Part shown: positions 8,380-16,255 of the stretch, in pieces
How the letters are laid out: each line of letters opens with the position of its first letter
How positions within the stretch are numbered: position 1 is the stretch's first letter
Source of the DNA: an uncultured Clostridia bacterium
GTDB lineage: Bacteria; Bacillota; Clostridia; Christensenellales; Borkfalkiaceae
Direction of reading: 5' to 3'
Length of the DNA: 64,000 nt
Assembly (NCBI GenBank): GCA_934278995.1
Contig: CAKQWM010000004.1
Location: forward strand, 124,001-188,000
Notes under the pieces: generated by a model
The model's database searches: none
What the model was told of the DNA's origin: nothing
Seen by the model: the letters and a program-made list of their open reading frames with translations, nothing else
Made by a program: the position numbers and the translations under genes

Positions 8380-8679
8380 CTATTCGATTACTTCGATATA
8401 AAAACTTACAGGTCTGAAACCGTCGTTGCAACTTATCATTGCGGACTTTGGATTTTTCATCCAGCCGTCGAATAAATTTTGATTTCCTTGAGCCAAAAAT
8501 TTAACGAAGGGTTCTAAATTTTGCCAGGCTGATTTACAAAAATGCGGGGGTATAAGCCCGTTATCGCTTATAAACACGTCGCCTTCCTCAACGTCGCACG
8601 CATGTGATACGGGGTTTTCGTATTTATCCGATAAATCTTTATGCCATACTTTTTTTACGGCTGTGATTTTCAATCTCAT
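8380..8679 (-). CDS. TIGR04076 family protein
   Basis: This 99-residue protein has the TIGR04076 layout: MRLKITAVKKVWHKDL strand, CDVEEGDVFISDNGLIP with the conserved GD, FCKSAWQNL (Cys and Trp), and a C-terminal CNDGFRPVSFYIEVIE. The family's biochemical role is unknown. The ATG at 8679 is preceded by GGAG at good spacing and fits the family N-terminus better than the ATG at 8706. Repeat copy 4 lies inside the gene and encodes the DNGLIPP stretch without adding residues. Confidence 0.75.
   Translation of the reverse strand: MRLKITAVKKVWHKDLSDKYENPVSHACDVEEGDVFISDNGLIPPHFCKSAWQNLEPFVKFLAQGNQNLFDGWMKNPKSAMISCNDGFRPVSFYIEVIE
8541..8566 (-). repeat. TATA-centred dispersed repeat, copy 4 (coding)
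   Basis: Class 1 copy: ATAACGGGCT, TATA, CCCCCGC, ATT. It lies inside the TIGR04076 gene and is read as DNGLIPP. Confidence 0.65.
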
Positions 8680-8754
8680 AAAACTTTGCTCCGCGTTGAT
8701 TTTCATTTCAAACAGTCCGTCCGACGTTCGGGTTATCGAAACGCTTACGTGGTT

Positions 8755-8783
8755 ATTTTAGCAAAAACGAGCGTTATCTTCAA
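8755..8783 (-). promoter_or_regulatory. Promoter of the TIGR04076 gene
   Basis: On the minus strand TTGAAG (8778-8783), 17 bases, TAAAAT (8755-8760). Confidence 0.55.
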
Positions 8784-8898
8784 GCATTTTCGCGTTGTTT
8801 TCACCATAATAATATATTTTCTTTGAAATTATATATTATAATTCAAACGTTTATTACTTTTAATGAATATATTATTAGATTTGCCCTATGTTTTTACA

Positions 8899-8928
8899 TT
8901 GACAAAACAAGGCGGAAAATGATAATAT
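8899..8928 (+). promoter_or_regulatory. Promoter of the O-antigen-ligase-like gene
   Basis: TTGACA (8899-8904) is followed by GATAAT at 16 bases or TAATAT at 18 bases. It lies about 20 bases before the ATG at 8950, so the leader is short. Confidence 0.7.
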
Positions 8929-8949
8929 ATTAACGGAAGTAGCGAACTT

Positions 8950-10395
8950 ATGAAGAAAAATTATATTTTAAAGACCGCGGCGCTGATAAAATCGCTGTAT
9001 TCCTCCGATTATTACGTCGTTTTGTTATCGGTTCTCGTTTTAATCGGGTGGATATCCGGTTTTTGGGTGGAATTTATTTTAGCAATGCTCGTTCTTACCA
9101 TAGCAGGAACTTTATTGACACCCGATCTCAGGCACGTATTGTCGTTTTTGATTTTATACGGCGCTACAATGAGTACTCAGGAAGTATCTTCCGCCGATAT
9201 CGCGCTTTTCGTGACGTTTTCCGTTATGGAAGCGATTGCGCTCGTTGCAAACGTGATAATGTATAAACGTGATTTTTCCGTGCTTAGCCCCTCTAAGATT
9301 AAAGGTTTTACTTTTGCGCACGTTTTGCTGATAATTCCTTTTTTACTTGCGGGCGCAGGTTTTAACGGCGAAAACAAAAACGCTTCTTGGGTTGCAGCCG
9401 CCCTCGTGCTTCTTATTACGGCGCTTTACGTTTTTTTATACGTTGGTCTTGTAAAAAGCGAACGCAAAAATTTTATCGATTACGTTTTAAAATCGGTTTT
9501 CGCGCTTTCGCTGGTATCGTCTTTGGAACTTCTCGTTCACCTTTTCAGGCTCGGTGATATCGACGCCATTGTTACCACGTTGCAAAACAAGAATCTTTGG
9601 ATAGGCTGGACGGGGCCTAATACGATAGCCTCGATAATTTCGATGGGGCTTCCGTGTGCTTTGTATTTCTGCGTAAAGAAACGTAAACTTTCCTTTTTGA
9701 TAGTTCCGTTCTGCGTGCTTATTTTCTTCGTCGAACTTGCGCTGATAATTTTTTCGGGATGCAGAGGCGCGGTATTGTTCTCGCTTTTCTTGACGCCGTC
9801 GCTTTTACTTTACGCAATGTGGAAAACCGAATGCAAAACCTTGTTTTTCGCAAGTTTTTCGATTATATTCCTTCTCGTTGCTCTTTTAACGGTAAAATAC
9901 GGCGATTCTGTGTTAAAAGTGCTTTCGACGATGATAAACAAAGGTATGTCGTCGAGCGGCAGAGTGGAAGAAATCTATCCGGAAGCGATTATTTTGTTCA
10001 AAAACAATCCTCTTTTCGGCGTGGGTTGGGGATATAAACTGACTCACACTATGGCGGGGCTTTGGCAACCGTACCTCTTTCACTCGACCTTTTTCCAGTT
10101 TTTGGCGAACATGGGCGTTGTCGGCGTGGTTTTCTTGCTTATATTTTATCTGTGGAGGTATTTTCTCGTACTTCCGATGTATAAAAACCCCGCGGCGATC
10201 GCCGTAATCGCGTCTATACTTCTTTTCGATATGTATTCCATGATAGATACGAGTTTTTTCAGCCCCGCGCTGTTTATCATGCTCGACGTAATGTCTCTTT
10301 CGATGGAACTCGATATGCCGGAAAATCGTTGTCTTGCCTTTCTCGGCAAAAATCCCCTGAAGTTTTTTAACAGCGTCATAACTCACCGTAAATAA
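8950..10395 (+). CDS. O-antigen ligase / Wzy-like polymerase family membrane protein
   Basis: This 481-residue protein has about 11-12 hydrophobic segments. Near residues 340-385 it carries the Wzy_C/WaaL loop pattern: SSGRVEEIYPEAIILFKNNPLFGVGWG, then HSTFFQFLANMGVVG (shown here in two parts of a longer loop). Arg and His in this periplasmic-side loop are the usual functional residues. The family polymerises or ligates lipid-linked glycans outside the membrane. No glycosyltransferase genes are nearby. A DUF1624 acyltransferase gene follows on the same strand and probably in the same transcript, which suggests modification of a surface glycan (inference). Confidence 0.75.
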   Translation: MKKNYILKTAALIKSLYSSDYYVVLLSVLVLIGWISGFWVEFILAMLVLTIAGTLLTPDLRHVLSFLILYGATMSTQEVSSADIALFVTFSVMEAIALVANVIMYKRDFSVLSPSKIKGFTFAHVLLIIPFLLAGAGFNGENKNASWVAAALVLLITALYVFLYVGLVKSERKNFIDYVLKSVFALSLVSSLELLVHLFRLGDIDAIVTTLQNKNLWIGWTGPNTIASIISMGLPCALYFCVKKRKLSFLIVPFCVLIFFVELALIIFSGCRGAVLFSLFLTPSLLLYAMWKTECKTLFFASFSIIFLLVALLTVKYGDSVLKVLSTMINKGMSSSGRVEEIYPEAIILFKNNPLFGVGWGYKLTHTMAGLWQPYLFHSTFFQFLANMGVVGVVFLLIFYLWRYFLVLPMYKNPAAIAVIASILLFDMYSMIDTSFFSPALFIMLDVMSLSMELDMPENRCLAFLGKNPLKFFNSVITHRK

Positions 10396-10480
10396 TTCTA
10401 TGCTTCGGCGCGCGTCGCATCGGAGTTATTCGGTTACGATAAGCGCGCTGAACAGATTTATATTTGTAGGACGAATTGTA

Positions 10481-11413
10481 ATGGAAAAAAACAAAGTTGC
10501 CGACGTAATCGGCGAGGTCGAACTTGCGCCTCAAAGCACGCCCGCGGAAAAATCGGGCTTTTATACCAAACTCAAAAAAGAGTGTAAGAACTTTTTTACT
10601 TACAATCTTCCCGGTAAAGCCCCGAGAGTCTGGGAACTCGATCTTATCCGCGGAATAATAATGATCTTCGTTTCGATAGACCATATTGCAAGATTTTCTC
10701 ACTACTGGGGAATCGTTCAGTTTCAGACCGCGTTCGGCAAAGCCCTCGAAAATTTTGCCGTTTCGTATTTTGAATCCGATATAAGCGATAACGTTTATCC
10801 TCTCGCGTTGTGGTTTCTTTGCTTTATGTCGGGGATAAGCAGTCAGTTTACACGAAGCAGATTATCCCGACTGCTAAAGTTTTGGGGCTTCTGCGCCCTG
10901 TTTATGGGGGTTTATCTCGCGCTTCATTTCATATTTCCCGAACAAATCACGGGATATATCGTTTTCAATATAGTTGCGGTGCTTACCTTATCCGTAACGG
11001 TTTGGTTCGTTTTCGACAAATTAAACGTTCCCGATTTTGTAAGACTTATTTTCGGCGTAATTTTCATAATCACGGGGATTACCTTCTTTCTCGTTTACAG
11101 ACTCGGCGGAAGAACTTTCTTTATCGAAAACGACTTTTTGGCGGTGCTTTTATATAACGAACACGGTTATAAAATTTCGCCGAACAATTTTGAACCCCTT
11201 ATTCCTCACCTCGGCTTCTTTATTTTAGGAGGAGTTTGCGGTAAATATTACTATAAAGACAAGACGTCCAGACTAAGACGTAAAACCCCGCCCAAGTGGC
11301 TTACCCCCCTCATGATACTCGGCAAACATTCGCTCGTTGCATATCTGTTTTTACCGACGGTGGGGATTTTATTGCTTTTACTTACGGTGAAATTCGTCGG
11401 ACTGTTTTTATAA
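10481..11413 (+). CDS. HGSNAT-like (DUF1624) membrane acyltransferase, second copy
   Basis: This 310-residue protein has a basic cytosolic N-terminus. The motif WELDLIRGIIMIFVSIDHIA (about residues 47-66) matches the first-helix motif of the gene at 6194-7087, including the acidic residue, RG and His. Several membrane helices follow, and the C-terminus has LGKHSLVAYLFLP, like GRHSLLVYIAHQ in the paralogue. The start at 10481 has TAGGA upstream; the frame also extends to an ATG at 10400 without a ribosome site. It follows the ligase-like gene with no terminator between, so an operon is likely. The acyl acceptor is unknown. Confidence 0.7.
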   Translation: MEKNKVADVIGEVELAPQSTPAEKSGFYTKLKKECKNFFTYNLPGKAPRVWELDLIRGIIMIFVSIDHIARFSHYWGIVQFQTAFGKALENFAVSYFESDISDNVYPLALWFLCFMSGISSQFTRSRLSRLLKFWGFCALFMGVYLALHFIFPEQITGYIVFNIVAVLTLSVTVWFVFDKLNVPDFVRLIFGVIFIITGITFFLVYRLGGRTFFIENDFLAVLLYNEHGYKISPNNFEPLIPHLGFFILGGVCGKYYYKDKTSRLRRKTPPKWLTPLMILGKHSLVAYLFLPTVGILLLLLTVKFVGLFL

Positions 11414-11448
11414 GCGTTCGGTTTGACGGCAAAGTTTTATTATTAGTT

Positions 11449-11475
11449 AAAAATCGCGCTATAAGCCCGTTATCG
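11449..11475 (-). repeat. TATA-centred dispersed repeat, copy 5
   Basis: Class 1 copy: ATAACGGGCT, TATA, GCGCGA, TTTTT. It lies between the DUF1624 gene and the first DHH gene. Confidence 0.75.
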
Positions 11476-11510
11476 CCTGTTTTCGGCAAAGCAACAAAAG
11501 GATTAAATAT

Positions 11511-12470
11511 ATGTTCAAAGACGTTTTAGACGCAATAAACAGTCATGATACGATAATAATTCATCGTCACTTTAACCCCGACGGCGACGCTATCGGCAGT
11601 CAGATCGGGCTTAAAAATCTTCTTTCGGAAAATTATCCCGATAAAAAGATTTACGCTTGCGGCGACGCCGCGGGAAGGTATTCCTTCGTGGAAGGTTCTT
11701 CTCCCGACGATATTCCGGACGAAAGGTACTCAAAAGCGCTTTGTTTCGTTCTCGATTCGGCAACGCCCTCCCTCGTTTCGGACGAAAGGTACAAAACCGC
11801 AGATCTTACTATAAGGTTCGATCATCATAAATTCGTTGAAAAATTTTGCGATATTGAGATTGTTGACGATACTTTTGAAAGTTGCGCGGGGCTTATCGCT
11901 TATTTTGCAAAAACGACGGGTTTAAAACTCAGCGCAAAATCCGCAAAGCCTCTGTTTACCGGTATGGTAACCGACAGCGGAAGATTCAGATACGGCTCCT
12001 GCTCGTCGAGGACTTTCGCCCTTGCTTCTTATCTTACCGAGCAAAAGTTCACAACGGCGGATATATACTCGAATCTTTACGTTGACGATCTCGCTATGGT
12101 ACGGTTAAGGGCGACTTTTTTGTTAAAATCGAAATTCACCGATCAAAACGTCGGTTACATCTACACCGATTACGAAGAATTCAAAACTTACGGCGTAAGT
12201 TCTTTTACGATTTCGAGAGGCATGGTAAACGTTATGGCGGAAATCAGAGGGGTGGATATCTGGGTTAACTTCACCGAAACCGAAGACGCCGTACTTTGCG
12301 AACTTCGTTCTTCAAAATACGATATAAACAAAATCGCGGTAAAATACGGCGGCGGCGGACACCTTCTGGCAAGCGGAGCCACCCTCAAAAACAAAGACGA
12401 AGCCTTTAGTATGCTTAACGACCTTGACGATCTTATAAAAAGCGGAAAAACGATCACCGCGGAGGAGTAA
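11511..12470 (+). CDS. DHH phosphoesterase, NrnA-like (first of tandem pair)
   Basis: This 319-residue protein has the DHH/DHHA1 family motifs in order: HRHFNPDGDAIGSQ near residue 17 (metal-binding Asp), VLDSATPS near 80, FDHHKF near 104 (the DHH motif), TGMVTDSGRFR near 154, and GGGGHLLASGA near 282 (the DHHA1 glycine motif). NrnA-type enzymes degrade oligoribonucleotides from the end and hydrolyse pAp. AAGGA precedes the ATG. It is followed four bases later by a paralogue. The gene order DHH-DHH-surE groups three nucleotide-related phosphatases. The exact substrate cannot be read from the sequence. Confidence 0.85.
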   Translation: MFKDVLDAINSHDTIIIHRHFNPDGDAIGSQIGLKNLLSENYPDKKIYACGDAAGRYSFVEGSSPDDIPDERYSKALCFVLDSATPSLVSDERYKTADLTIRFDHHKFVEKFCDIEIVDDTFESCAGLIAYFAKTTGLKLSAKSAKPLFTGMVTDSGRFRYGSCSSRTFALASYLTEQKFTTADIYSNLYVDDLAMVRLRATFLLKSKFTDQNVGYIYTDYEEFKTYGVSSFTISRGMVNVMAEIRGVDIWVNFTETEDAVLCELRSSKYDINKIAVKYGGGGHLLASGATLKNKDEAFSMLNDLDDLIKSGKTITAEE

Positions 12471-12474
12471 ATAT

Positions 12475-13449
12475 ATGAGCGTAAAACGCGAAATTTTAGA
12501 CAAGATAAAATCTTACGACAGAATTATCATTTCACGCCACTATCGCCCCGACGGCGACGCTTACGGCTCGACTAAAGGTTTGCAAAGAATATTGCAACTG
12601 AGTTTTCCCGAAAAGGATATTAAACTTTTAAACGAGGACTACTCCGAATATCTTAAATTTATGGGCGGCGAGGACGAACCGCAAACGGATGAATTTTACA
12701 AGTCGGCGCTCGGCATCGTAGTCGATACGGGTACGGCGGAAAGATTTTCCAACAAAAAAATGTCGCTGTGCAAAGAACTTATAAAAATTGACCACCACAT
12801 TGACGTAAGCCCTTACGGAGATTTGTCGTGGGTGGAGGACTATCGCTCGTCGGCGTGTGAAATGATAGTTGATTTTTACCGCTCGTTCCCTGCCGAATTA
12901 AAAATGGATAAAACCGCGGCGACCTATCTTTATACCGGTATGGTCACCGACAGCGGGAGGTTTAAATTCAGAGAAGTTTCTTCCGAAACCTTTATAAACG
13001 CGGCAACGCTTTTGGATTTCGGCATCGATACCGAAACGATTTTTGCGAATTTATACCTCGAAACTTTCGACTCGATAAAATTCAACGCAAAAATCACCGA
13101 CCGCATCAATATTACCGAAAACGGCGTTGCGTATATTTACGTGAGCCTCGGCATGCAGAAAGAATTTAATCTTTCGCACGAAGAAGCCAGCAACGTTATA
13201 AGTCTTATGGATTCCATTAAAGGAAGCCTTATCTGGCTTGCGTTTATCGAAACGGAAAACGGTCCTACGAGGGTAAGGCTTCGTTCGAGATTTTTAACCA
13301 TAAACAAACTCGGCGAAAAATATCACGGAGGCGGGCATGAGTGCGCGGCGGGTGCCTACGTGTATTCTGATGAAGAATTTGAATCCCTTTTGAAAGACGC
13401 CGACAATCAACTTAAAGAATATAAGGAATCTAATACCGGATGGCTATGA
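12475..13449 (+). CDS. DHH phosphoesterase, NrnA-like (second of tandem pair)
   Basis: This 324-residue paralogue of the preceding gene has SRHYRPDGDAYGS, VVDTGTAERFSN, IDHHID, TGMVTDSGRFKF and YHGGGHECAAGA at matching positions. The catalytic set looks complete. GAGGAG lies seven bases before the ATG, and the gap to the first copy is only four bases, so both are in one transcript. The two copies have diverged well beyond recent duplication, which suggests different substrates (for example short oligoribonucleotides versus pAp or cyclic dinucleotide products); that is inference. Confidence 0.85.
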   Translation: MSVKREILDKIKSYDRIIISRHYRPDGDAYGSTKGLQRILQLSFPEKDIKLLNEDYSEYLKFMGGEDEPQTDEFYKSALGIVVDTGTAERFSNKKMSLCKELIKIDHHIDVSPYGDLSWVEDYRSSACEMIVDFYRSFPAELKMDKTAATYLYTGMVTDSGRFKFREVSSETFINAATLLDFGIDTETIFANLYLETFDSIKFNAKITDRINITENGVAYIYVSLGMQKEFNLSHEEASNVISLMDSIKGSLIWLAFIETENGPTRVRLRSRFLTINKLGEKYHGGGHECAAGAYVYSDEEFESLLKDADNQLKEYKESNTGWL

Positions 13450-14186
13450 AAATACTTGTAATAAACGACGACGGGATTACCTCGGAAGGTATTGAAATTT
13501 TAGCCGAATTTGCCAAAACGCTCGGCGAAGTAACCGTCGTTGCCCCTTTAAAAGAGCAAAGCGGAAAAAGCCATTCGATAGATTACCGTAACACCATTAA
13601 AATCGGCAAATACGATTTTTTGGAAGGCGTTGACGCCTATTACGTTAATTCCACCCCCGCCGATTGTGCAAGGTTTGCCGTTATGGGGCTGAAAAAAGAC
13701 TACGACCTGGTTTTGACCGGTATCAATAAAGGCTTTAACCTCGGTAACGATATTTTATATTCCGGAACGGCTTCCTCCGCTTTTGAAATGGTTGCGAGAG
13801 GTTGTAAAGCCATAGCCTTTTCGACCGTGTACGATACTTTTTCAACGGCGAAAAAGTGGCTGAAACCTATATACGACTACGTAGTCAAAAACGACCTTTT
13901 GAGTGTTTGCGACGTGTATAACGTCAATATTCCTTCGGAACCTATAGGCATTAAAATAACTCGTAAATCGGGCTTTTATTATAAAGAACGTTTTGAAATT
14001 GCCGAAAACGGCGAATATTTTCAGACAACCGATTTTGAACCCTTTCACGGAAACGACTTATCCGTTGACGTAGATGCCTGCATGAACGGTTACGTTTCAA
14101 TAACCCCCATGACCATCGACAGAACTAATACCGAAGCCTTTTTAAAACTCGTTTCCCTGAACGACGAAAAAAATCGGCTTGAATAA
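13440..14186 (+). CDS. surE: 5'/3'-nucleotidase SurE
   Basis: SurE is a metal-dependent nucleoside-monophosphate phosphatase. MKILVINDDGITSEGIEIL (the DD metal site), APLKEQSGKSHS, YYVNSTPADCA and LVLTGINKGFNLGNDILYSGTA are all family hallmarks, and 248 residues is the usual size. The ATG at 13440 has AAGGA at 12 bases. The ATG at 13446 gives the more typical MKILV start and overlaps the preceding stop as ATGA; either is possible. It is translationally coupled to the DHH pair. Confidence 0.93.
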   Translation: MAMKILVINDDGITSEGIEILAEFAKTLGEVTVVAPLKEQSGKSHSIDYRNTIKIGKYDFLEGVDAYYVNSTPADCARFAVMGLKKDYDLVLTGINKGFNLGNDILYSGTASSAFEMVARGCKAIAFSTVYDTFSTAKKWLKPIYDYVVKNDLLSVCDVYNVNIPSEPIGIKITRKSGFYYKERFEIAENGEYFQTTDFEPFHGNDLSVDVDACMNGYVSITPMTIDRTNTEAFLKLVSLNDEKNRLE

Positions 14187-14297
14187 TTCGTTTGCGCGAA
14201 AACTCTGCTTAGCGTAAGTAACGACGCTATCAGCGGCTTTTTTGCAACTTTAAGTAAATTCGGGCACCGATAAAATCAGAAACCGATAATATGAAAC

Positions 14298-14328
14298 AAG
14301 GAGTCTTTTTGAAAAGGACTCTTTTTTT
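14298..14328 (+). terminator. Terminator after surE
   Basis: GGAGTC-TTTTT and AAAAG-GACTC form an imperfect stem that ends in eight T. Confidence 0.7.
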
Positions 14329-14390
14329 TACGTTTTAAAATTACGACTAAAAATTACGATTAAACCCTCAAATGCTTTTAAATAACTTAA

Positions 14391-14414
14391 TAATCGACTT
14401 ATAGGCGGACTTTT
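14391..14414 (+). repeat. TATA-centred dispersed repeat, copy 6
   Basis: Class 2 copy: TAATCGACT, TATA, GGCGGAC, TTTT. Confidence 0.75.
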
Positions 14415-14467
14415 AGTAATTATTTCTTAAAAAACAATAAATCAGCCGATTATTAGTTTTATAAAAA

Positions 14468-14516
14468 TAAAAATCCGCTTAAATGCTTAATAACAGGCAT
14501 ATAGGCGGACTTTTCG
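14468..14516 (-). terminator. Hairpin/terminator of the ABC transporter, built from repeat copy 7
   Basis: On the minus strand GTCCGCCTATATGC (from the repeat) pairs imperfectly with GCATTTAAGCGGAT, followed by TTTTATTTTTA. It lies about 40 bases after the glnQ-like stop. Confidence 0.6.
14491..14514 (+). repeat. TATA-centred dispersed repeat, copy 7
   Basis: Class 1 left word TAACAGGCA, then TATA, with the right half GGCGGAC and TTTT that copy 6 also has. It mixes the two classes and forms one arm of the hairpin at 14468-14516. Confidence 0.75.
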
Positions 14517-14551
14517 TATTTGTTACGCGTTGAGATGTTTGCGGGGAAAAA

Positions 14552-15385
14552 TTACAGCACCTTAGATAAAAATTCTTTCAATCTCGGGTTTTTAGGGTTA
14601 GCGAAAAATTCTTTCGGCGTTGCTTCCTCTTTAATTTTACCGTCGTCCATAAAGATAACGCGGGTGGCTACTTCTTTTGCAAAACCCATTTCGTGGGTAA
14701 CAACGAGCATGGTCATGCCCTCGTCGGCGATTTCCTTCATTAAATCCAGAACTTCGCCCACCATTTCGGGATCGAGCGCGGAAGTAGGTTCGTCGAACAA
14801 TATAACCTGCGGATCCATCGCGAGAGCGCGCACTATGGCGATACGTTGCTTCTGCCCGCCAGAAAGAGTTGACGGATAAACGTCGGCTTTATCGGTAAGA
14901 CCGATTTTCCCGAGAAGTTCCATCGCTTTATTTCTGTTTTCTTCTTTTATTTTCTTGCGGGGTTCGTTTAAAAAAAGCGGTTTTTTGTTTTTTCTGAAAA
15001 GGTTCCCTATCTTAACGAAAAAGTTTTTTCTTGCGGTAACGCTCTGTTTTTTCAATCTTACGTAATCGGGCGCGAGCGTAACGTTTTCCAGAACCGTCTT
15101 GTTGTTGAAAAGGTTAAAATGCTGAAAAACCATACCTATATGCTGACGGTGTTTGTTTATATCCACCCTCATATCCGCTAAATCTTCGCCTTCGAAGTAT
15201 ATCGAACCGCCGGTTGGATCTTCCATACAGTTAAGACATCTTAAAAAAGTTGACTTTCCGCAACCGGAAGCGCCTATTATTACTACTACTTCTCCCTTTT
15301 TTACGTCGATATCTACACCCTTCAACACCTGATTGTCGCCGAAAGACTTCTGTAAATTTTTAACGCTTAAAATCGTTTCGTTCAT
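14552..15385 (-). CDS. glnQ: Polar amino-acid ABC transporter ATP-binding protein (GlnQ type)
   Basis: This 277-residue ATPase has Walker A GASGCGKST at 38-46, the Q loop MVFQHFNLF near 85-93, the signature LSGGQKQR at 174-181, Walker B VILFDEPTSALDPE at 194-207 and the H-loop VVTHEMGFAKEV. It energises amino-acid uptake. Relatives have about 240-250 residues. The surplus is a Lys/Arg/Phe-rich insertion at about 113-150, between the Q loop and the signature, where the helical subdomain contacts the permease. The symbol reflects the family, not a proven substrate. Its start lies two bases from the permease stop. Confidence 0.88.
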   Translation of the reverse strand: MNETILSVKNLQKSFGDNQVLKGVDIDVKKGEVVVIIGASGCGKSTFLRCLNCMEDPTGGSIYFEGEDLADMRVDINKHRQHIGMVFQHFNLFNNKTVLENVTLAPDYVRLKKQSVTARKNFFVKIGNLFRKNKKPLFLNEPRKKIKEENRNKAMELLGKIGLTDKADVYPSTLSGGQKQRIAIVRALAMDPQVILFDEPTSALDPEMVGEVLDLMKEIADEGMTMLVVTHEMGFAKEVATRVIFMDDGKIKEEATPKEFFANPKNPRLKEFLSKVL

Positions 15386-15386
15386 A

Positions 15387-16151
15387 TTACGCCTTCACCG
15401 CCTGTCTTTTTTTGCGACTTTCGCCGTAGGAGCGGTCGCTTTTGGAAAATAACTTTTCTATAAGTCTTACGAGCAAGGTTATCAGAAGCACGAGTATAAT
15501 ATAGATTAAGCCGAGGACTATATACGGGATTACGAATTCATAATTCTGATTCGCCGTGGCTATGTTTTTGAGCGCGTTATAAAGGTCAACGACGGTTATA
15601 AAACTTAATACCGACGTTTCTTTTATAAGAGTTATAAATTCGTTGCCGAGCGTGGGAAGTATATTTTTAATCGCTTGCGGGATAACTATTTTTATCATCG
15701 TAACGCCGTAACTTAACCCGACGGCCCTTCCCGCTTCCATCTGACCGATATCGACGGACTTTATGCCTCCCCTCATGATTTCTGACACGTAGGCTCCCGA
15801 ATTAAGCCCGAAAATTATCACGCCGACGTTTTCGGGATTAACTCCTTTTACCCCTATCATGGGCAAAAACACGTAATACGCAAGCAAAAGTTGAACCATT
15901 ATAGGCGTACCGCGGAAAAACGCCGTGTAAACCGTAAAGACTTTATCAAGCGCTCTTACGTAAAATTTATACTTCGGCGCGACTTTACACGCCGCTATAA
16001 GCGTACCTATGACGATACCTATAAGTAGTCCCAAAACGGCGATTTTTACGGTAACCATCAAACCGTTACCGAGCATTCTTACGTAGTTATTGTCGTAATT
16101 GTTGTATGAAATTTTATTTATGAAGATTTCCCATTTGGTAGCCCAATTCAT
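15387..16151 (-). CDS. glnP: Polar amino-acid ABC transporter permease (HisM/GlnP type)
   Basis: This 254-residue permease has five hydrophobic segments. The typical entry is GNGLMVTVKIAVLGLLIGIV; YTAFFRGTPIMVQLLLAYY and the EAA loop EAGRAVGLSYGVTMIKIVIPQA are both hallmarks of the HisM/GlnP family. I place the start at 16151 because AAAGGAAAGGG lies just upstream; the longer frame to 16241 would translate through a strong hairpin. It forms the membrane channel with the downstream ATPase. Confidence 0.88.
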   Translation of the reverse strand: MNWATKWEIFINKISYNNYDNNYVRMLGNGLMVTVKIAVLGLLIGIVIGTLIAACKVAPKYKFYVRALDKVFTVYTAFFRGTPIMVQLLLAYYVFLPMIGVKGVNPENVGVIIFGLNSGAYVSEIMRGGIKSVDIGQMEAGRAVGLSYGVTMIKIVIPQAIKNILPTLGNEFITLIKETSVLSFITVVDLYNALKNIATANQNYEFVIPYIVLGLIYIILVLLITLLVRLIEKLFSKSDRSYGESRKKRQAVKA

Positions 16152-16197
16152 TATACCCTTTCCTTTATACGTAATAAACGTACTTGTAATAAACGCG

Positions 16198-16230
16198 CAA
16201 TTTCCCGCAACGAAAGGTTGCGGGAAATTG
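16198..16230 (-). promoter_or_regulatory. Intercistronic hairpin between binding-protein and permease genes
   Basis: CAATTTCCCGCAAC and its exact complement enclose a four-base loop. No T run follows on the minus strand, so it is more likely an RNA-stabilising or partial-stop element that keeps binding-protein mRNA in excess than a full terminator. Confidence 0.65.
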
Positions 16231-16255
16231 TAGTTAAACAATCCGTATTTATATT

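Larger units (their letters stand above)
14187..14551. other. Intergenic region between surE and the ABC transporter
   Basis: This gap of about 365 bases is between convergent genes and has no ORF worth calling. It holds a plus-strand terminator, two copies of the dispersed repeat about 100 bases apart in the same orientation, and a minus-strand hairpin that uses the second copy. Confidence 0.6.

Noticed and set aside
16152..16241. Upstream extension of the permease gene
   Set aside because: It runs through a perfect hairpin; a strong ribosome site lies at the inner ATG.
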